From an uncultured Faecalibaculum sp. (GTDB lineage Bacteria > Bacillota_I > Bacilli_A > Erysipelotrichales > Erysipelotrichaceae), in the NCBI RefSeq assembly GCF_910588395.1, contig NZ_CAJUPA010000040.1, positions 1-17,776 on the forward strand: DNA of 17,776 nt. The letters are read 5' to 3'. Shown piece by piece: positions 7,820-15,088 of the stretch. The translations under genes and the position numbers were made by a program. Under the pieces are notes generated by a model. It saw only the letters and a list, made by a program, of their open reading frames with translations. It did not search any database and was not told where the DNA came from. How positions within the stretch are numbered: position 1 is the stretch's first letter; every line of letters begins with the position of its first letter.

Positions 7820-7853
7820 TTGTGCCAGTCAGGACAGGACACGGGAAAAAGAC

Positions 7854-7878
7854 AAAAAGGAGAGCCGAGCGGTTCTCC
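7854..7878 (-). terminator. intrinsic terminator of the HU gene
   Basis: Minus strand GGAGAACCG-CT-CGGCTCTCC, a nine-base stem with one mismatch, followed by TTTTTG. It lies just downstream of the HU stop codon and upstream of the ppaC promoter, insulating the two units. Confidence 0.8.
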
Positions 7879-7890
7879 TTGCCATAGACC

Positions 7891-8181
7891 TCAGGACTGT
7901 GCCAGGACGTCCTTCAGGGCTTTTGCGGGTTTGAATTTCACGGCTCTGGATGCCGGAATTTCAATCTTTTCCTTCGTAGCGGGATTAAAGCCGGAGCGGG
8001 CAGCCCTCTCGGCCACCGTGAATTTGCCGAAACCGTACAGATCCACGCTTCCCCCTTCCTTCAGTGTATCTGTCCAGGCATCCAGCAGTGTGCCAAGCAC
8101 ATCCGCAGCCTGGGCTTTTGTCAGGCCGTTTCTGTCCGCCAGCAGATCTGCCAGATCCTTTTTTGTCAGTGTCTTTTCCAT
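7891..8181 (-). CDS. hup: HU family DNA-binding protein
   Basis: 96 residues from the ATG at 8181, chosen because AGGAGG lies about nine bases upstream and the protein then begins MEKTLTKKDLADLLAD like other HU proteins; the frame is open further upstream but without a start signal. HU is a small basic dimer that bends and compacts DNA. Marks are the helical N-terminus, then GSVDLYGFGKFTVAERAAR (about 43-61), the DNA-arm stretch GFNPATKEKIEIPASRAVKFKPAKALK and a short acidic-poor tail. Length is near the usual 90-95. It is a single-gene unit with its own promoter and terminator. Confidence 0.95.
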   Translation of the reverse strand: MEKTLTKKDLADLLADRNGLTKAQAADVLGTLLDAWTDTLKEGGSVDLYGFGKFTVAERAARSGFNPATKEKIEIPASRAVKFKPAKALKDVLAQS

Positions 8182-8207
8182 ATCGTGTTCCTCCTGTGAA
8201 CCGCACC

Positions 8208-8236
8208 ATGATAGCAGAAAACGACGGCTCTGTAAA
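8208..8236 (-). promoter_or_regulatory. promoter of the HU gene
   Basis: Minus strand TTTACA (8236-8231), a 17-base spacer and TATCAT (8213-8208), with the HU Shine-Dalgarno and start codon following within about 30 bases. Confidence 0.7.
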
Positions 8237-8270
8237 ACCGGCGGCTGCGGACGGTGCAGAAGGGAAAACA

Positions 8271-8292
8271 AAAAACCCGCGTGACTGCGGGT
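8271..8292 (-). terminator. intrinsic terminator after tRNA-Thr
   Basis: Minus strand CCCGC-AGTCAC-GCGGG followed by a run of T starts 12 bases after the CCA end of the tRNA. It is the first clear terminator met by transcripts coming from maf. Confidence 0.85.
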
Positions 8293-8303
8293 GATGGTTC
8301 GAA

Positions 8304-8377
8304 TGGTGCCCGTACGCGGAATTGAACCACGAGTTGATCCTTACCATGGACCTGTATTACCTTTATACTATACGGGC
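8304..8377 (-). tRNA. tRNA-Thr, anticodon GGU
   Basis: 74 bases fold into a complete cloverleaf. Acceptor GCCCGTA pairs with TACGGGC, the D stem is GTAT/ATAC with GG in the loop, the anticodon stem is GGTCC/GGATC around loop ATGGTAA, and the T stem is CGTGG/CCGCG with loop TTCAATT. The encoded CCA follows. The anticodon GGT reads ACC and ACU threonine codons. The first two acceptor pairs G1-C72 and C2-G71, with G35 and U36, are known identity elements for threonyl-tRNA synthetase, supporting the call. It starts 23 bases after the maf stop codon and is followed by a terminator. Confidence 0.93.
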
Positions 8378-8382
8378 GGTAC

Positions 8383-8406
8383 GTGTGATATCTTACCCTA
8401 TCACAC
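8383..8406 (-). repeat. perfect hairpin spanning the maf stop codon, just before the tRNA
   Basis: GTGTGATA and TATCACAC form an eight-pair perfect inverted repeat with an eight-base loop; a flanking C-G (8382/8407) makes nine. It contains the end of maf and stops five bases from the tRNA 5' end. It could shield or process the maf mRNA end, or help separate the tRNA precursor. Confidence 0.5.
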
Positions 8407-8419
8407 GGTGGTTGTGCAA
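8390..8419 (-). promoter_or_regulatory. possible tRNA-Thr promoter inside the maf 3' end
   Basis: Minus strand TTGCAC (8419-8414), an 18-base spacer and TAAGAT (8395-8390). A start about seven bases on would give a 5' leader of only about six bases before the mature tRNA. The boxes are imperfect and overlap the hairpin, so this is a moderate candidate. Confidence 0.4.
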
Positions 8420-8973
8420 CCTTTTTTTGGCAGAGAATGAAGAATTTCGTTCACTTTCTCCATGGGCAGCCCCACAACATTGGACCAGGATCCGTGAATG
8501 CTCTCCACAAACCCCGAATCCTGAATGCCGTAGGCCCCTGCCTTGTCGGCGGATTTTCCGGATCTGGTGTAGGCCAGAATTTCCTGATCCTCCAGAACCC
8601 GGAAACGGACATCCGTCGTATCCGTAAAAGTGATCTCCATGCCCGGCGTCAGGATACAGACACCTGTTTTCACCTGGTGGGTTTCCCCGGACAGCCGCAT
8701 CAGAAAATCACAGGCTTCCCGGTCATCTGCCGGCTTGCCCAGGATCTCCCCGTCGTACACCACAACGGTATCCGCAGCGATGATTGTCCGGTCCGGAAAC
8801 CCGGGCCTGACGGCTCTGGCTTTGTCCAGCGCCAGGCGTTCCAGGGCTTCATCCAGCGGCAGGGCAGTGGAAATGGATTCGCTGATCTGTGCCGGATGAA
8901 CATCCGTCTTGTATCCCTGCTCCTCCAGGAGCTGCCTGCGGCGCGGGGACTGACTTGCAAGGATGAGTTCCAT
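8401..8973 (-). CDS. maf: Maf-family nucleoside triphosphate pyrophosphatase
   Basis: 190 residues, the length of bacterial Maf proteins, which hydrolyse dTTP/UTP or modified nucleotides to monophosphates as a housecleaning step and have been tied to septum control. Family motifs: LILASQSPRRRQLL (3-16), AADTVVVYDGEILGKP (catalytic Asp), TGVCIL, and the C-terminal GKSADKAGAYGIQDSG with SNVVGLPMEKV. The GGAAGG sequence about eight bases upstream supports the ATG at 8973. A good promoter lies just upstream (9023-9050), and the tRNA-Thr gene follows closely. The tail LPKKGCTTTV is atypical and overlaps the candidate tRNA promoter. Confidence 0.93.
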   Translation of the reverse strand: MELILASQSPRRRQLLEEQGYKTDVHPAQISESISTALPLDEALERLALDKARAVRPGFPDRTIIAADTVVVYDGEILGKPADDREACDFLMRLSGETHQVKTGVCILTPGMEITFTDTTDVRFRVLEDQEILAYTRSGKSADKAGAYGIQDSGFVESIHGSWSNVVGLPMEKVNEILHSLPKKGCTTTV

Positions 8974-9022
8974 GAATCAAACCTTCCGCATGCCTTCCTT
9001 TCATGCCGGAGGTCTCATCAGC

Positions 9023-9050
9023 AGTATAACATTGGCACAGGGCTTTTCAA
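9023..9050 (-). promoter_or_regulatory. promoter of maf (and possibly tRNA-Thr)
   Basis: Minus strand TTGAAA (9050-9045), a 16-base spacer and TATACT (9028-9023) preceded by TGT, an extended -10. The -35 box overlaps the stop codon of the upstream membrane protein gene. No terminator precedes it, so readthrough from the threonine operon is also possible. Confidence 0.6.
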
Positions 9051-9709
9051 CGCCTGCACCTTCGCAGGACACACCAGGAGACAATCCCCCCGGCTGCTGC
9101 AACCGCTGTGATTTCCAGCACGATGCGGATCACCAGATCAAAGAACAGCTGTTCCGGGCAGATCCGGATCATGAAATCCGTTGCCGGGTTCAGCAGCCAC
9201 AGATCATTGTCGAAAAACAGCTCATGGAAATGCGTCCAGAAATCCGTGAATCCCGTCGCAGCCCAGAGCCCCAGAAAGGCAATCATGATCAGCCAGCAGA
9301 GACCCGCCTGCAGATAGCCCAGCGCCAGCGCCTTCCAGTCCTGTTTCCAGGCAGCCAGCAGAACCCCTGCCAGCGTCACAAGCCAGGCTGCGTTGCGCAC
9401 AGCCATGGCGGACTGATACAGACGGCGGACGTCTTTCATGTGGGCTTTTTCCCGGGCATTGTAGACTTCTCCGATCCCCGGCAGACTGCCGTCCATGGTA
9501 TCACTGGCGCCGGTGACATAGTCCAGCATCAGCTTCATGGCTTGCTCCGGTGTCTTCTCCGGCACATCCAGACGGGCTGCCAGATTCGACGCGCGATACC
9601 ATCCGTCATACCAGCCGGCATCCGTGGCCTGCCATCCGGTCACCGTCAGCAGAATGGCCAGGATCACCGCCATGCCCCAGAACCAGGCAGCAATGCGTTT
9701 CAGGCTCAC
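9047..9709 (-). CDS. TIGR01906 family integral membrane protein
   Basis: 220 residues with predicted membrane segments at about 8-25, 103-121, 127-152 and 188-214 and a long outside or inside loop between the first two. The stretches YNAREKAHMKDVRRLY (about 83-98), FHELFFDNDLWLLNPATD (161-178) and IRICPEQLFFDL match my recollection of the TIGR01906 (DUF1461) family of Firmicutes, whose function is unknown. Translation starts with GTG that overlaps the ACT-protein stop as GTGA, so it is coupled to the threonine operon. Nothing in it suggests a transporter of known type. Confidence 0.8.
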   Translation of the reverse strand: MSLKRIAAWFWGMAVILAILLTVTGWQATDAGWYDGWYRASNLAARLDVPEKTPEQAMKLMLDYVTGASDTMDGSLPGIGEVYNAREKAHMKDVRRLYQSAMAVRNAAWLVTLAGVLLAAWKQDWKALALGYLQAGLCWLIMIAFLGLWAATGFTDFWTHFHELFFDNDLWLLNPATDFMIRICPEQLFFDLVIRIVLEITAVAAAGGIVSWCVLRRCRR

Positions 9710-10140
9710 TCCACTGCCACCAGATCAGCCCGGCTCACCGCCGGCAGCTGCTGCAGCACCTGGATCAGCTCCTCGGGACTGCTTTCCAGATCCGCCATGT
9801 CAATGGTCACAGTCAGACTGGCAATCCCGTTGATGGGTGCTGTCTGATTCAGGGACAGAATGTTGGCCTGATTCTGACTCAGCAGGTTGATGACCTGGGC
9901 CAGGGCTCCTTTTTCATGCCGGATGACAAAGGAAATGATGGCTTTCCGGGTGGATTCGTCCTGGGAGAAGCTGAAGACCGCATCCTTGTATTTATAGAAC
10001 GTACCCCGGGAGATGCCCACTTTGGCCACCGCCTCCGAAATCCGTCTGGCCTGACCGGAATTGAGCAGCTGATGGGCTTCCATGACTTTTTCCAGAACCT
10101 CCGGCAGGATCTCGCTGGATACCACATAATACTTACTCAT
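9706..10140 (-). CDS. pheB: PheB-like ACT domain protein (UPF0735)
   Basis: 144 residues. The N-terminal half has a helix-turn-helix-like stretch (QARRISEAVAKVGISRGTFY, about 30-49). The C-terminal half (about 66-144) is an ACT domain starting FVIRHEKGALAQVINLLSQ, the fold that binds amino acids in regulators and biosynthetic enzymes. This layout and length match PheB of Bacillus, whose biochemical role is not settled. The start overlaps thrB by eight bases and its stop overlaps the next gene. Its place in a threonine operon suggests sensing of an amino acid of this pathway; ligand and target are unknown. Confidence 0.85.
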   Translation of the reverse strand: MSKYYVVSSEILPEVLEKVMEAHQLLNSGQARRISEAVAKVGISRGTFYKYKDAVFSFSQDESTRKAIISFVIRHEKGALAQVINLLSQNQANILSLNQTAPINGIASLTVTIDMADLESSPEELIQVLQQLPAVSRADLVAVE

Positions 10141-11002
10141 GGCAGATGACCAGACCTTTTCCGTCGGGATCCACCAGACGGCCTTCCAGACCGAAATGCC
10201 GGCTCACCCAGTCCCGCATGCTTTCCAGCTGTTCCCTGTCCCGGCTGATGGCCAGCATCGTGCTGCCGCTGCCGGAGATCCAGAGGGGCACCGCATTGGC
10301 CATGCACACTTCCTTCAGCCGGCTGTAAGCCGGAATCAGCTGCTGCCGGTAGGGTTCATGCAGCCGGTCCTGGCAGGCAGCGCAGACCAGCTGCTGGTCT
10401 CCCCGCTCCAGTCCCTGAACAAACAGAGCCGCCATGCCCGCCTGACGGGCTGCGGTTTTCAGCGGTATATCCCCCGGCAGCACCTTTCTGGCTTCGGCGG
10501 TGGATACTTCCAAATCCGGCACCAGCGCCAGACAGTGCCACAGACTCATGTCCGAAGCACACATCACTGCCTGGTCTTCCGTCATCACCGTTGTGCACAG
10601 ATCGCCGAACACAGCCGGCGCCACATTGTCCGGATGACCTTCCATTTCCGCTGCCAGCGCCATGACCTCCTGCCGGCTGGCCGGCTGGCCATGAATCTCC
10701 CAGGCTGCCGCCAGCCCTGCTACGATGCACGTGGCACTGGAGCCCAGGCCCCTGGCGAAGGGAATGTCCGTTTCTATATGTATATGCAGCGGATCCGGTT
10801 CGAATCCCGCTGCCCGGCACCCTTTCTGATAGGCCCGCCACACCAGATTGTCTTCGCCGGCATAGGCTTCGGGGCAGCCGGTGATCACCAGTCTGTCTGC
10901 CTTCTCAAAGGAGAATTCTCCCCGCCAGTCCAGTGCCAGTCCCATGGTGTCAAATCCCGCGCCGCAGTTGGCACTGGTGGCCGGGACGCTGATCCGGATC
11001 AC
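10133..11002 (-). CDS. thrB: homoserine kinase
   Basis: 289 residues of the GHMP kinase family, phosphorylating homoserine to O-phosphohomoserine with ATP. Motif 1 is PATSANCGAGFDTMGLAL near the N-terminus, motif 2 PFARGLGSSA at 81-90 is the phosphate loop, and motif 3 WISGSGSTMLAI is near the C-terminus. Length is usual for ThrB (about 290-310). Translation begins with GTG at 11002, overlapping the thrC stop as GTGA, which implies coupling. It passes its product to ThrC encoded just upstream. Confidence 0.95.
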   Translation of the reverse strand: MIRISVPATSANCGAGFDTMGLALDWRGEFSFEKADRLVITGCPEAYAGEDNLVWRAYQKGCRAAGFEPDPLHIHIETDIPFARGLGSSATCIVAGLAAAWEIHGQPASRQEVMALAAEMEGHPDNVAPAVFGDLCTTVMTEDQAVMCASDMSLWHCLALVPDLEVSTAEARKVLPGDIPLKTAARQAGMAALFVQGLERGDQQLVCAACQDRLHEPYRQQLIPAYSRLKEVCMANAVPLWISGSGSTMLAISRDREQLESMRDWVSRHFGLEGRLVDPDGKGLVICHE

Positions 11003-12483
11003 CGGCTGCCTCTGCCGGTCAGAGCGCAGGAATCCTTCACCGCCTCTTTCATGCCCGGCACATCCACCACCGCATCATGCAGAATGTCCGCAGACTCCAG
11101 CGCTGCCAGAGGCGCCGGCACCGGATCCTGACAGATGTCTTCCAGAGCGTGCAGCGCATCCCATTCAGCCATCGTATCCCCGGTGATCGCTTCCATCACA
11201 TCCTGTGCGAATTTGTAGGGAGAAGCCGTGGCCAGCACCACCATGGGTTCTTCTCCCTTCTGTCTGCCCCCTGCCAGATAGCCGATGGCGCTGTGGGGAT
11301 CCAGCACATACGCATCCTCTTTATATACCCGGGAAATTTCGGCTCTGGTTTCGTCATCGCCGGCATACTCTGCCACAAACAGCGACTGGATTTTTTCCAG
11401 AACCTCCGGTGTCACCTGGTAGCGCCCTTCGGCAGCCAGCTGATCCATCCATGTCTTCACCTGCGCTGTGTCGCCCTCTGTCATATAGTACAGCAGCCGT
11501 TCCAGGTTGGAGGAAATCAGAATGTCCATGCTCGGGGAAATGGTTTTGATGAACGGTCTGTTGCGGTCATAGACACCCGTGCGGATGAACTCCGTGAGCA
11601 CGTTGTTGGCGTTGCTGGCTACCACGAATTTCTTTACCGGCAGTCCCAGTCTGTATGCATAATAGCCCGCCAGCACATCTCCGAAGTTGCCGGTGGGAAC
11701 CGAAAAGGACAGCTGGTCCTGGCGGCCGATGACACCCTGATGCATCAGCTGTTTCCAGGCTTCGAAGTAATACACCACCTGGGGAACCAGACGCCCCACA
11801 TTGATGGAATTGGCGCTGGAGAGGCGGATGGATTTCGAAGCGGCCCAGTCATTCAGCTCCTGGTCCAGAAAGAGCCGCTTCACGGCAGACTGGGCATCGT
11901 CAAAGTTGCCCTGGACCGCAAACACCCTGACGTTGTCTCCCTGCTGGGTGGCCATCTGCCGGTACTGGATCTGGGAGACTTTTCCTTCGGGATAGAACAC
12001 GGCAATGCCCGTGCGGTCCACGTTTTTGAAGCCGGACAGCGCCGCCTTGCCGGTGTCTCCGGAGGTAGCGGTCAGAATCATAGCGGAATCGCCGGTATCC
12101 TTCAGGGCAATGCTCATCAGCTGCGGCAGCATCGTCAGCGCCACATCCTTGAAGGCAGATGTGGGGCCGTGGAACAGCTCCAGCACCTGCAGGTCTCCCA
12201 CCGGTTTCACCGGCGTCACGGCTTCACTTGCAAAGGAGCCGGTGTAGGCAGCCTGAACCGCCTGCTTCAGTTCCTCTTCTGTATAGTCCGGCAGCAGCAG
12301 CCCCAGAATATACGCGGCGTTTTCCTGATACGACTGGTGCAGGATCCGGTCCAGATCCGCTTTTTCCTGTCCCAGGCCGGGGTGCACAAAGAGTCCGCCA
12401 TCAGCGGCGATCCCTTTCAGCACCGCCTGACGGGCACTTGCCTGTACGGTCTTGTTTCTTGTGGAATGGTAGGATGTAACCAT
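10999..12483 (-). CDS. thrC: threonine synthase
   Basis: 494 residues from the ATG at 12483. This start is chosen over an in-frame ATG 60 bases upstream because AAGGAGG lies just before it and the protein then begins MVTSYHSTRNK like other threonine synthases. The enzyme is PLP-dependent and converts O-phosphohomoserine to threonine. The PLP lysine is K112 in HGPTSAFKDVAL, and TSGDTGKAAL is the phosphate-binding loop. The length is that of the long bacterial/fungal type. It is first in the leftward operon, with a leader of only about 25 bases, so there is no room for a T-box or long attenuator. Confidence 0.95.
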   Translation of the reverse strand: MVTSYHSTRNKTVQASARQAVLKGIAADGGLFVHPGLGQEKADLDRILHQSYQENAAYILGLLLPDYTEEELKQAVQAAYTGSFASEAVTPVKPVGDLQVLELFHGPTSAFKDVALTMLPQLMSIALKDTGDSAMILTATSGDTGKAALSGFKNVDRTGIAVFYPEGKVSQIQYRQMATQQGDNVRVFAVQGNFDDAQSAVKRLFLDQELNDWAASKSIRLSSANSINVGRLVPQVVYYFEAWKQLMHQGVIGRQDQLSFSVPTGNFGDVLAGYYAYRLGLPVKKFVVASNANNVLTEFIRTGVYDRNRPFIKTISPSMDILISSNLERLLYYMTEGDTAQVKTWMDQLAAEGRYQVTPEVLEKIQSLFVAEYAGDDETRAEISRVYKEDAYVLDPHSAIGYLAGGRQKGEEPMVVLATASPYKFAQDVMEAITGDTMAEWDALHALEDICQDPVPAPLAALESADILHDAVVDVPGMKEAVKDSCALTGRGSR

Positions 12484-12495
12484 TTGAAAACCTCC

Positions 12496-12524
12496 TTGAA
12501 AACGAACAATACCTATGATACAAT
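12496..12524 (+). promoter_or_regulatory. promoter of hom (rightward)
   Basis: TTGAAA (12496-12501), a 17-base spacer and TACAAT (12519-12524), close to sigma-A consensus. The start of transcription would be near 12531, leaving about 40 bases of leader with AGGAGG at 12563-12568. The -10 shares bases with the opposing thrC promoter. Confidence 0.7.
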
Positions 12525-12543
12525 GTGCAAGCTTTGAAAACAA
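12515..12543 (-). promoter_or_regulatory. promoter of thrC (leftward), overlapping the hom promoter
   Basis: Minus strand TTGTTT (12543-12538), a 17-base spacer and TATCAT (12520-12515). Its -10 overlaps the hom -10 on the other strand by two bases, so one polymerase footprint would cover both. Confidence 0.65.
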
Positions 12544-12572
12544 GTGTTTTTGAATAAGAAACAGGAGGGCGT

Positions 12573-13688
12573 ATGAAGGCTGTACTTTTAGGATATGGAA
12601 CCGTGGGAAAGGGCGTGGAAAAGCTCGTTTCCACCGTGGACGGACTGGATCTCAAAGCTGTGTTTGTGCTGCCGGAATTCGAGAATCTGCCGTATTTCTC
12701 CAATGACGGCGAGGGACTGGTGACAGACCCGGAAGTGGACATTGTCTTCGAGTGCCTCTCGGGCACCGAACCCAGCAACACCCTGATCCGCAGGGCACTG
12801 GAAGCCGGCAAGCATGTCATCACTTCCAACAAAGCCACTGTGGCACCGAACCTGGAAGACTATGTGAAGCTGGCCGCAGAAAACGGCGGATCCATTCAGA
12901 TCGAAGCCAGCGTGGCCGGGGGCATTCCCTTTCTGGACGCTGTGCTGAAACTCCAGAAACTGGAAGATCTCAACGGGTTCGAAGGCATTTTCAACGGAAC
13001 CTCCAATTATATTCTGGACCAGATGCAGAAAGAAGGACAGGATCTGGACACCGCGCTGAAAGCCGCCCAGGCCATGGGCTATGCGGAAGCCGATCCCACC
13101 AACGACGTGGAAGGATTCGATGTCTGGTACAAAACCGTGATCACGAACATGCTGGCATATAAAACAGAAAACGGCGGACTGCGTCAGCCGCTGGGCATTT
13201 CCCGCATAACCCCGGAAGACATTGCCCTGGCAAAGAAAGAAGGAAAGGTGATCCGTCACATTTCCCGCTCTCTGCAGAAAGACGGAAAGTACGCATCGGT
13301 GATCGCCCCGGCGTTCCTGGACAAGGACGAATATCTGGCCAATGTGCCTTCCAACTACAACGCCCAGCTGATCTATGCCGACAGCTTTGACAAAATCGGG
13401 CTCTTCGGCCAGGGCGCCGGGCAGATGGCCACAGCCCAGGCCATGCTGGCCAACGCCATTGACACACTGGAGAACAGCGAACGGCCCATTCTTCTGGAAA
13501 AAGCCATGCAGCCGGATGATTCCCTGATTCAGGAAACCTGGCTCGTGCGCTCCGGAAAGGACCTCTCTTCTCTGCCTGCTGCCCGTGTGAAGGAAGGATC
13601 ATACTGGCTCATCGGCCCGGCAGGCGCAGATGTCATCGATCAGGTGCAGGCACTGGATCCTGAAGCCATGATTGCTCTGTGGCGGTAA
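12573..13688 (+). CDS. hom: homoserine dehydrogenase, short form without ACT domain
   Basis: 371 residues. It reduces aspartate semialdehyde to homoserine with NAD(P)H. The dinucleotide loop GYGTVGKGV is at 8-16; NKAT, ASVAGGIPFLD, FNGTSNYILDQM and YAEADPTNDVEGFD are the conserved catalytic-domain motifs, and GQGAGQMATAQAM is the late glycine-rich motif. Gram-positive enzymes with a regulatory ACT domain are usually about 400-450 residues; here the chain stops soon after the catalytic part, so direct threonine feedback through an ACT domain looks absent. AGGAGG four bases from the ATG gives a firm start. It heads the rightward hom-lysC-asd operon. Confidence 0.93.
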   Translation: MKAVLLGYGTVGKGVEKLVSTVDGLDLKAVFVLPEFENLPYFSNDGEGLVTDPEVDIVFECLSGTEPSNTLIRRALEAGKHVITSNKATVAPNLEDYVKLAAENGGSIQIEASVAGGIPFLDAVLKLQKLEDLNGFEGIFNGTSNYILDQMQKEGQDLDTALKAAQAMGYAEADPTNDVEGFDVWYKTVITNMLAYKTENGGLRQPLGISRITPEDIALAKKEGKVIRHISRSLQKDGKYASVIAPAFLDKDEYLANVPSNYNAQLIYADSFDKIGLFGQGAGQMATAQAMLANAIDTLENSERPILLEKAMQPDDSLIQETWLVRSGKDLSSLPAARVKEGSYWLIGPAGADVIDQVQALDPEAMIALWR

Positions 13689-13722
13689 TGGTTCGCCGAT
13701 AACCTCCGTCAGTTGGATGTAC

Positions 13723-13746
13723 CGGGAGATGCTTCTCCCGTTTCTT
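13723..13746 (+). terminator. intercistronic terminator or attenuator between hom and lysC
   Basis: CGGGAGA-TGCT-TCTCCCG is a perfect seven-pair hairpin followed by TTTCTT, 34 bases after the hom stop and 20 bases before the lysC start. I see no separate promoter for lysC, so it probably reduces rather than blocks expression of lysC-asd. Confidence 0.65.
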
Positions 13747-13765
13747 GTATCAGAAAGGAATCGTC

Positions 13766-15088
13766 ATGCTGAAAGTCACGAAATTCGGCGGGTCATCGGT
13801 TGCCGATGCCTGTCAGTTCCGCAAGGTCAGGGAAATCATTCAGGCTGATCCCGACCGCCGTTACGTTGTTGTCTCGGCCCCCGGCCGCCGGACACCGGCA
13901 GATGCCAAGCTCACCGACCTGCTCTATCTGCTGGATGCCCACCGGCAGTATCACGTGGATGCCTCCAACGTGTACCGGATCATCCGCGAACGCATTCTGG
14001 GAATCCAGAAAGAACTGGGTCTGAAACAGAACATGGCCAAGGAGCTGGACACCTTCTACGCCAATCTGAATCAGATGAAACAGGATGAAATCGTGTCCCG
14101 CGGCGAATACTGGTGCGCCCGGATGATGGCGGAATTTCTCGGCTTTCCCTTCGTGGACGCCAAGGACGTGATCTGCTTCAACCTGGACAAAACCATCGAC
14201 TTCAAAGCCACCAGAGCCAAGCTTCAGGCCAAAATGGCTGAATATGAACACTTCGTGTTCCCAGGTTTCTACGGCTCCACTTCCAACGGACGGATCCAGG
14301 TGTTCACCCGGGGCGGCGGCGACATCACCGGTGCGATCCTGGCCAATGCCATGGACGCGGACGTGTATGAGAACTGGACTGATGTCTCCGGCTTCCTGAT
14401 GGCAGATCCCACCATCGTGGACGACCCCCACGAAATCACCCACATTACCTACTCCGAACTCCGGGAGCTCTCCTACATGGGCGCCAGCGTGCTCCATGAA
14501 GAAGCAATCTTCCCGGTCAAGGAACGCAACATCCCCATTCACATTCTGAACACCAACTGGCCTCAGGACCCGGGCACCTTCATTCAGGAGAACCGTAAAA
14601 CAAAGTCCCGCTTCCCCATCACCGGCATCGCCGGCAAATCCGGGTTTGTTTCCCTCTATGTATACAAAAAGCACATGTCCAGCGAAGTCGGCTACATGCG
14701 CAAGGTTCTGTCCATTCTCGAGGACTACAACGTGTCCATCGAACACATCCCCTCGGGCATCGACAGCTTCACGGTGGTCGTGGAAGAGAAGGACGTGGAA
14801 AACACGCTGTATGAAATCGTGTCCCGGATCAAGCGGGAGCTGAAACCGGATGAAGTGAAAGTCCAGGACAACATTTCCCTGATCAGCACCGTGGGCAAGC
14901 GCATGAGCGATTCCCCGGGCATGGCCGGCAGACTGTTCACGGCCCTGGGAAAAGAAAACATCAGCATCATGATGATCGCCCAGGACTCCAACGAGATCAA
15001 CATTACCGTGGCGGTGGAAACACCGGAGTTCGAGAAAGCCGTCAAGGCGATTTATGACGAGTTCGTGACGAAGGAGGATTTGCAGTAA
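13766..15088 (+). CDS. lysC: aspartate kinase
   Basis: 440 residues from the ATG at 13766, preceded by AAAGGAA; an in-frame ATG 21 bases upstream lies in the terminator tail and is not favoured. It phosphorylates aspartate, the first step to lysine, methionine and threonine. KFGGSSVAD (6-14) starts the kinase domain, followed by VVSAPGRR, REL-S/YMGASVLHEEA and the FTRGGGD segment. Two ACT domains fill the last third (about 290-440): one from ITGIAGKSGFVSLYVYKK, one from ISLISTVGKRM. Effector (lysine, threonine or none) cannot be read from sequence. The stop overlaps the asd start as TAATG. Confidence 0.95.
   Translation: MLKVTKFGGSSVADACQFRKVREIIQADPDRRYVVVSAPGRRTPADAKLTDLLYLLDAHRQYHVDASNVYRIIRERILGIQKELGLKQNMAKELDTFYANLNQMKQDEIVSRGEYWCARMMAEFLGFPFVDAKDVICFNLDKTIDFKATRAKLQAKMAEYEHFVFPGFYGSTSNGRIQVFTRGGGDITGAILANAMDADVYENWTDVSGFLMADPTIVDDPHEITHITYSELRELSYMGASVLHEEAIFPVKERNIPIHILNTNWPQDPGTFIQENRKTKSRFPITGIAGKSGFVSLYVYKKHMSSEVGYMRKVLSILEDYNVSIEHIPSGIDSFTVVVEEKDVENTLYEIVSRIKRELKPDEVKVQDNISLISTVGKRMSDSPGMAGRLFTALGKENISIMMIAQDSNEINITVAVETPEFEKAVKAIYDEFVTKEDLQ

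Noticed and set aside
11077..12537. A 486-codon open frame opposite thrC
   Set aside because: Fully antisense to threonine synthase, with no motifs.
12484..12572. T-box, riboswitch or leader-peptide attenuator for the threonine genes
   Set aside because: The predicted leaders are only about 25 and 40 bases long, and no run of Thr/Ile codons or T-box motif is present.
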